The position numbers and the translations under genes are program-made. 64,000 bases of DNA. Origin: Cymbidium sinense. Taxonomy: Eukaryota > Streptophyta > Magnoliopsida > Asparagales > Orchidaceae. Shown here one piece after another: positions 62,150 through 64,000 of the stretch; position 1 is the stretch's first letter, and the number at the start of each line of letters is the position of its first letter. The stretch is taken from assembly GCA_021442155.1 (NCBI GenBank), contig CM038215.1, positions 209,926,982-209,990,981 of the forward strand. The letters run 5' to 3'. The notes beneath the pieces are model-generated. The model worked only from the letters and a program-made list of their open reading frames with translations. It had not been told where the DNA came from and searched no databases.

Positions 62150-63599
62150 ATGACCATGAACAATAACTGCTCTTCTGAGAGCATAGATAATGAGAGAAGC
62201 TGGGTGATTGATTTGGAGAAGAAACTAGCAAGCAGCAATGCAGCAGAGCTTTCCGAAAAAGGGACTCAATGGATGAAACCATCTATATTTAGATTACCAA
62301 ATTATGTGAGAATGACGAACCCAGATGTGTTTACGCCCAAAGTAGTTGCAATAGGTCCCTACCATCATAACAAATGCCATCTGCAACCATTGGAGTCTCA
62401 CAAGGAAAGGGCTCTCTGCCACTTCCTGAAGAGGCAGGTCAAGCCTTTAGATGTTTACGTGAGAGAAATGAAAAGTGTAGTAGAGGAGCTGCAAGGCTCG
62501 TATGTTGACCTGGATGAGGAATGGAAGATTCAAGATAATTTCATAAAGCTTGTTATAACTGATGGTTGCTTCATGCTGGAAGTAATGAGGCTCGGCCCGG
62601 AGCACTGCAAGAATTATTATACCCCCAACGATCCTTTCTTTGGGCTCCAAGCATTGCACCACAAGGTTCCTTATATGAGGAGGGACATGATGATCTTGGA
62701 GAACCAGCTGCCTATTTTGGTATTCAAGAAGCTGGTCTCCGTTGAAATGGACGTCGATGAACAAGTATTTATTAATTATCCTTTCATAAATATATATAAA
62801 CCCGCAAATTCTTCTTGCATGTTAAATCACATCGTTCATGTTGTCTCAGGTAGCGGAATGCATGGTCACGGAACTAATCGTTAATTTCTTTATGCCGAGC
62901 ATCTACAAGGACAGAAATACACCTGTAGAATTCAAAAAAACTATTCAAGGCTTCCATGCGTTGGACATCGTTCGCCGCAGCAGGCTCTTCTATTCCACCA
63001 AGGCTAGAAATTCACCAAGAAATGAACCGGGTCCCACGGTCAACTTCACCTTTATGCGTTCTGCAACAGGACTCCATGAGGCTGGCATCACCTTCAAAAA
63101 CAGCCATTCTTCTGCCCTCACCACAATCCACTTCAACCCGAGGCTCGGCATCCTCTCCCTTCCCACCATAACCGTGGATAACAGCACCGAGCTCGAGTTC
63201 CTCAACATGGCGGCGTTGGAACATCTTCACTCCGAGTGCGGCAGCGAGATATCTTCCTGCATTGCCTTCATCGTCGCGCTGGTTGCCTCGGCTGAGGATG
63301 TAGAGCTGTTGCGCCAACATAGATTGGTTAACAATGGGCTGGGAAGTGACGAGAACTTTGCGAGACTGTTTAACAGCATGAGCAGGGAGGTGATAGTGGA
63401 TTATGGTGGAGCTTTGGGATCTGTGAAAAAGGCAGCGGAGGACTATTGCGGAAGGCGGTGGAATTATTGGAGGGCGCAATTTGTGCATGACTACTTCGGG
63501 AAACCTTGGTCGACCGTCTCGGCCGTAGCTACTTTCGTCGGCATCTGGCTCACTGCTATCTCTGTCCTTATCGCTTATTTTCAGTGGAGAAACACTTAA
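62150..63599 (+). CDS. DUF247 (UPF0481) family protein, two exons
   Basis: Exon 1 is 62150-62764 (205 codons) and exon 2 is 62850-63599 (249 codons and stop), giving 454 residues, a normal length for the family. The start was chosen as the first ATG of the frame; a second ATG follows two codons later. Family blocks seen are FTPKVVAIGPYHH (61-73), SHKERALCHFLKR (83-95), ITDGCFMLEV (136-145), RRDMMILENQLPILVFKKL (177-195), SATGLHEAGITFK (276-288) and LPTITVDNSTELEFLNM (309-325). A hydrophobic segment near the C-terminus (about 424-448) is the usual membrane anchor. Molecular function of most members is unknown; some grass DUF247 genes are pollen determinants of self-incompatibility, but nothing here shows that role. 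No stops or frameshifts are seen and codon use is richer in GC than the surroundings. It appears intact. Confidence 0.92.
62765..62849 (+). other. intron of the DUF247 gene
   Basis: 85 bases, donor CAA|GTATTT, acceptor TTGTCTCAG|GTAGCG, AT-rich, phase 0 between codons 205 and 206. Without splicing the frame would run to a stop at 62884 and lose the C-terminal half, because 85 is not a multiple of three. The reading frames on both sides join in phase at this site. Confidence 0.85.
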
Positions 63600-64000
63600 T
63601 GCATATAATTTGCTCAATCAGTACTAGAACTTAGTCAATAATGAAAGGAGTTCAATTGATTTGTACCTTCACTGAGTTTAAATGGAGATTTAGGATTTCT
63701 TTGAGGCAGCTATAATTTTTTGAGAAATAGCTATAGAAGAAGTTGGTGTGAGCTACTTTACACGATCAAAACTACTGTTTAGAATGATCTACCATTTGTT
63801 TACAAAATATGAAATATCCTATGATTATATAAGTTGAATAAATTTAAATAGAATGAATAAAATATGATAACTAATACTCATATATAGTTAATCAAAATGT
63901 TATTACATATTACTTAATAAAAAATACTACCTAATTAATAACAGAATATTAAAAGTACAATCGAATCGATCAGAATATTAAGCTAATATCCTGATCTAAT
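63600..64000 (+). other. 3' flank of the DUF247 gene
   Basis: Possible polyadenylation words are AATAAT (63637-63642) and AATAAA (63837-63842). No further gene is seen to the end of the window. Confidence 0.4.

Noticed and set aside
62765..62884. Extension of DUF247 exon 1 to a stop at 62884
   Set aside because: Family similarity stops at codon 205 and resumes at 62850; GT and AG borders fit an 85-base intron.
63012..63617. 201-residue minus-strand frame
   Set aside because: It is the antisense of DUF247 exon 2, which has clear family motifs; no motif is seen in the antisense product.

Overview
This window looks like nuclear DNA of a flowering plant. It is AT-rich and almost gene-free, filled with old, mutated LTR retrotransposons of the plant Ty3/gypsy type, and it carries one member of the plant-specific DUF247 (UPF0481) family. 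The species cannot be fixed from sequence alone; a monocot is my guess and nothing more.

Layout. 1-10782: AT-rich intergenic DNA with a possible LTR-element fragment at the left edge (1-540), an isolated LTR fragment (2400-3710), a diverged direct duplication (4050-4625 and 5795-6345) and a CA/TA microsatellite. 10788-46355: one very large composite retrotransposon on the minus strand. It is bounded by two LTRs of about 7 kb (10788-17765 and 39245-46355, TG...CA ends) and flanked on both outer sides by the same 5 bases, TGACT. Inside, reading leftward from the right LTR, are a tRNA-Arg-type primer binding site (39221-39237), a minisatellite leader, a 5' ORF/gag remnant, two rearranged inner LTRs head to tail (27455-30708, 30709-35495), then a second gag, protease, reverse transcriptase, RNase H and integrase, all with stops or damaged active sites, ending at 20606. 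A 2.8-kb 3' untranslated region full of tandem repeats (17766-20605) follows. The features fit the Tat/Ogre-like branch of Ty3/gypsy.

46356-51250: the DNA that was hit by this insertion, apparently a remnant of an older plus-strand element. It was later duplicated in tandem (unit about 2.65 kb) together with the last part of the LTR. 51400-52020: further plus-strand retroelement-like debris. 52430-58000: a second, unrelated minus-strand Ty3/gypsy pseudogene set (gag, protease, RT, RNase H, integrase), again with a tandem array on its 3' side. 58000-61410: AT-rich DNA in which I see no gene.

61411-63599: the only gene likely to be alive. It is a two-exon DUF247 gene on the plus strand (454 residues, 85-bp phase-0 intron), preceded by a 330-bp tandem duplication that doubles its presumed promoter region. 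No CRISPR, operon, tRNA or rRNA gene was seen. The most unusual structures are the 7-kb LTR with dense W-box-like TTGACC motifs and hairpins, the 3' UTR arrays (one of which reappears inverted inside an LTR), and the concatemer-like inner organisation of the 35.6-kb element.
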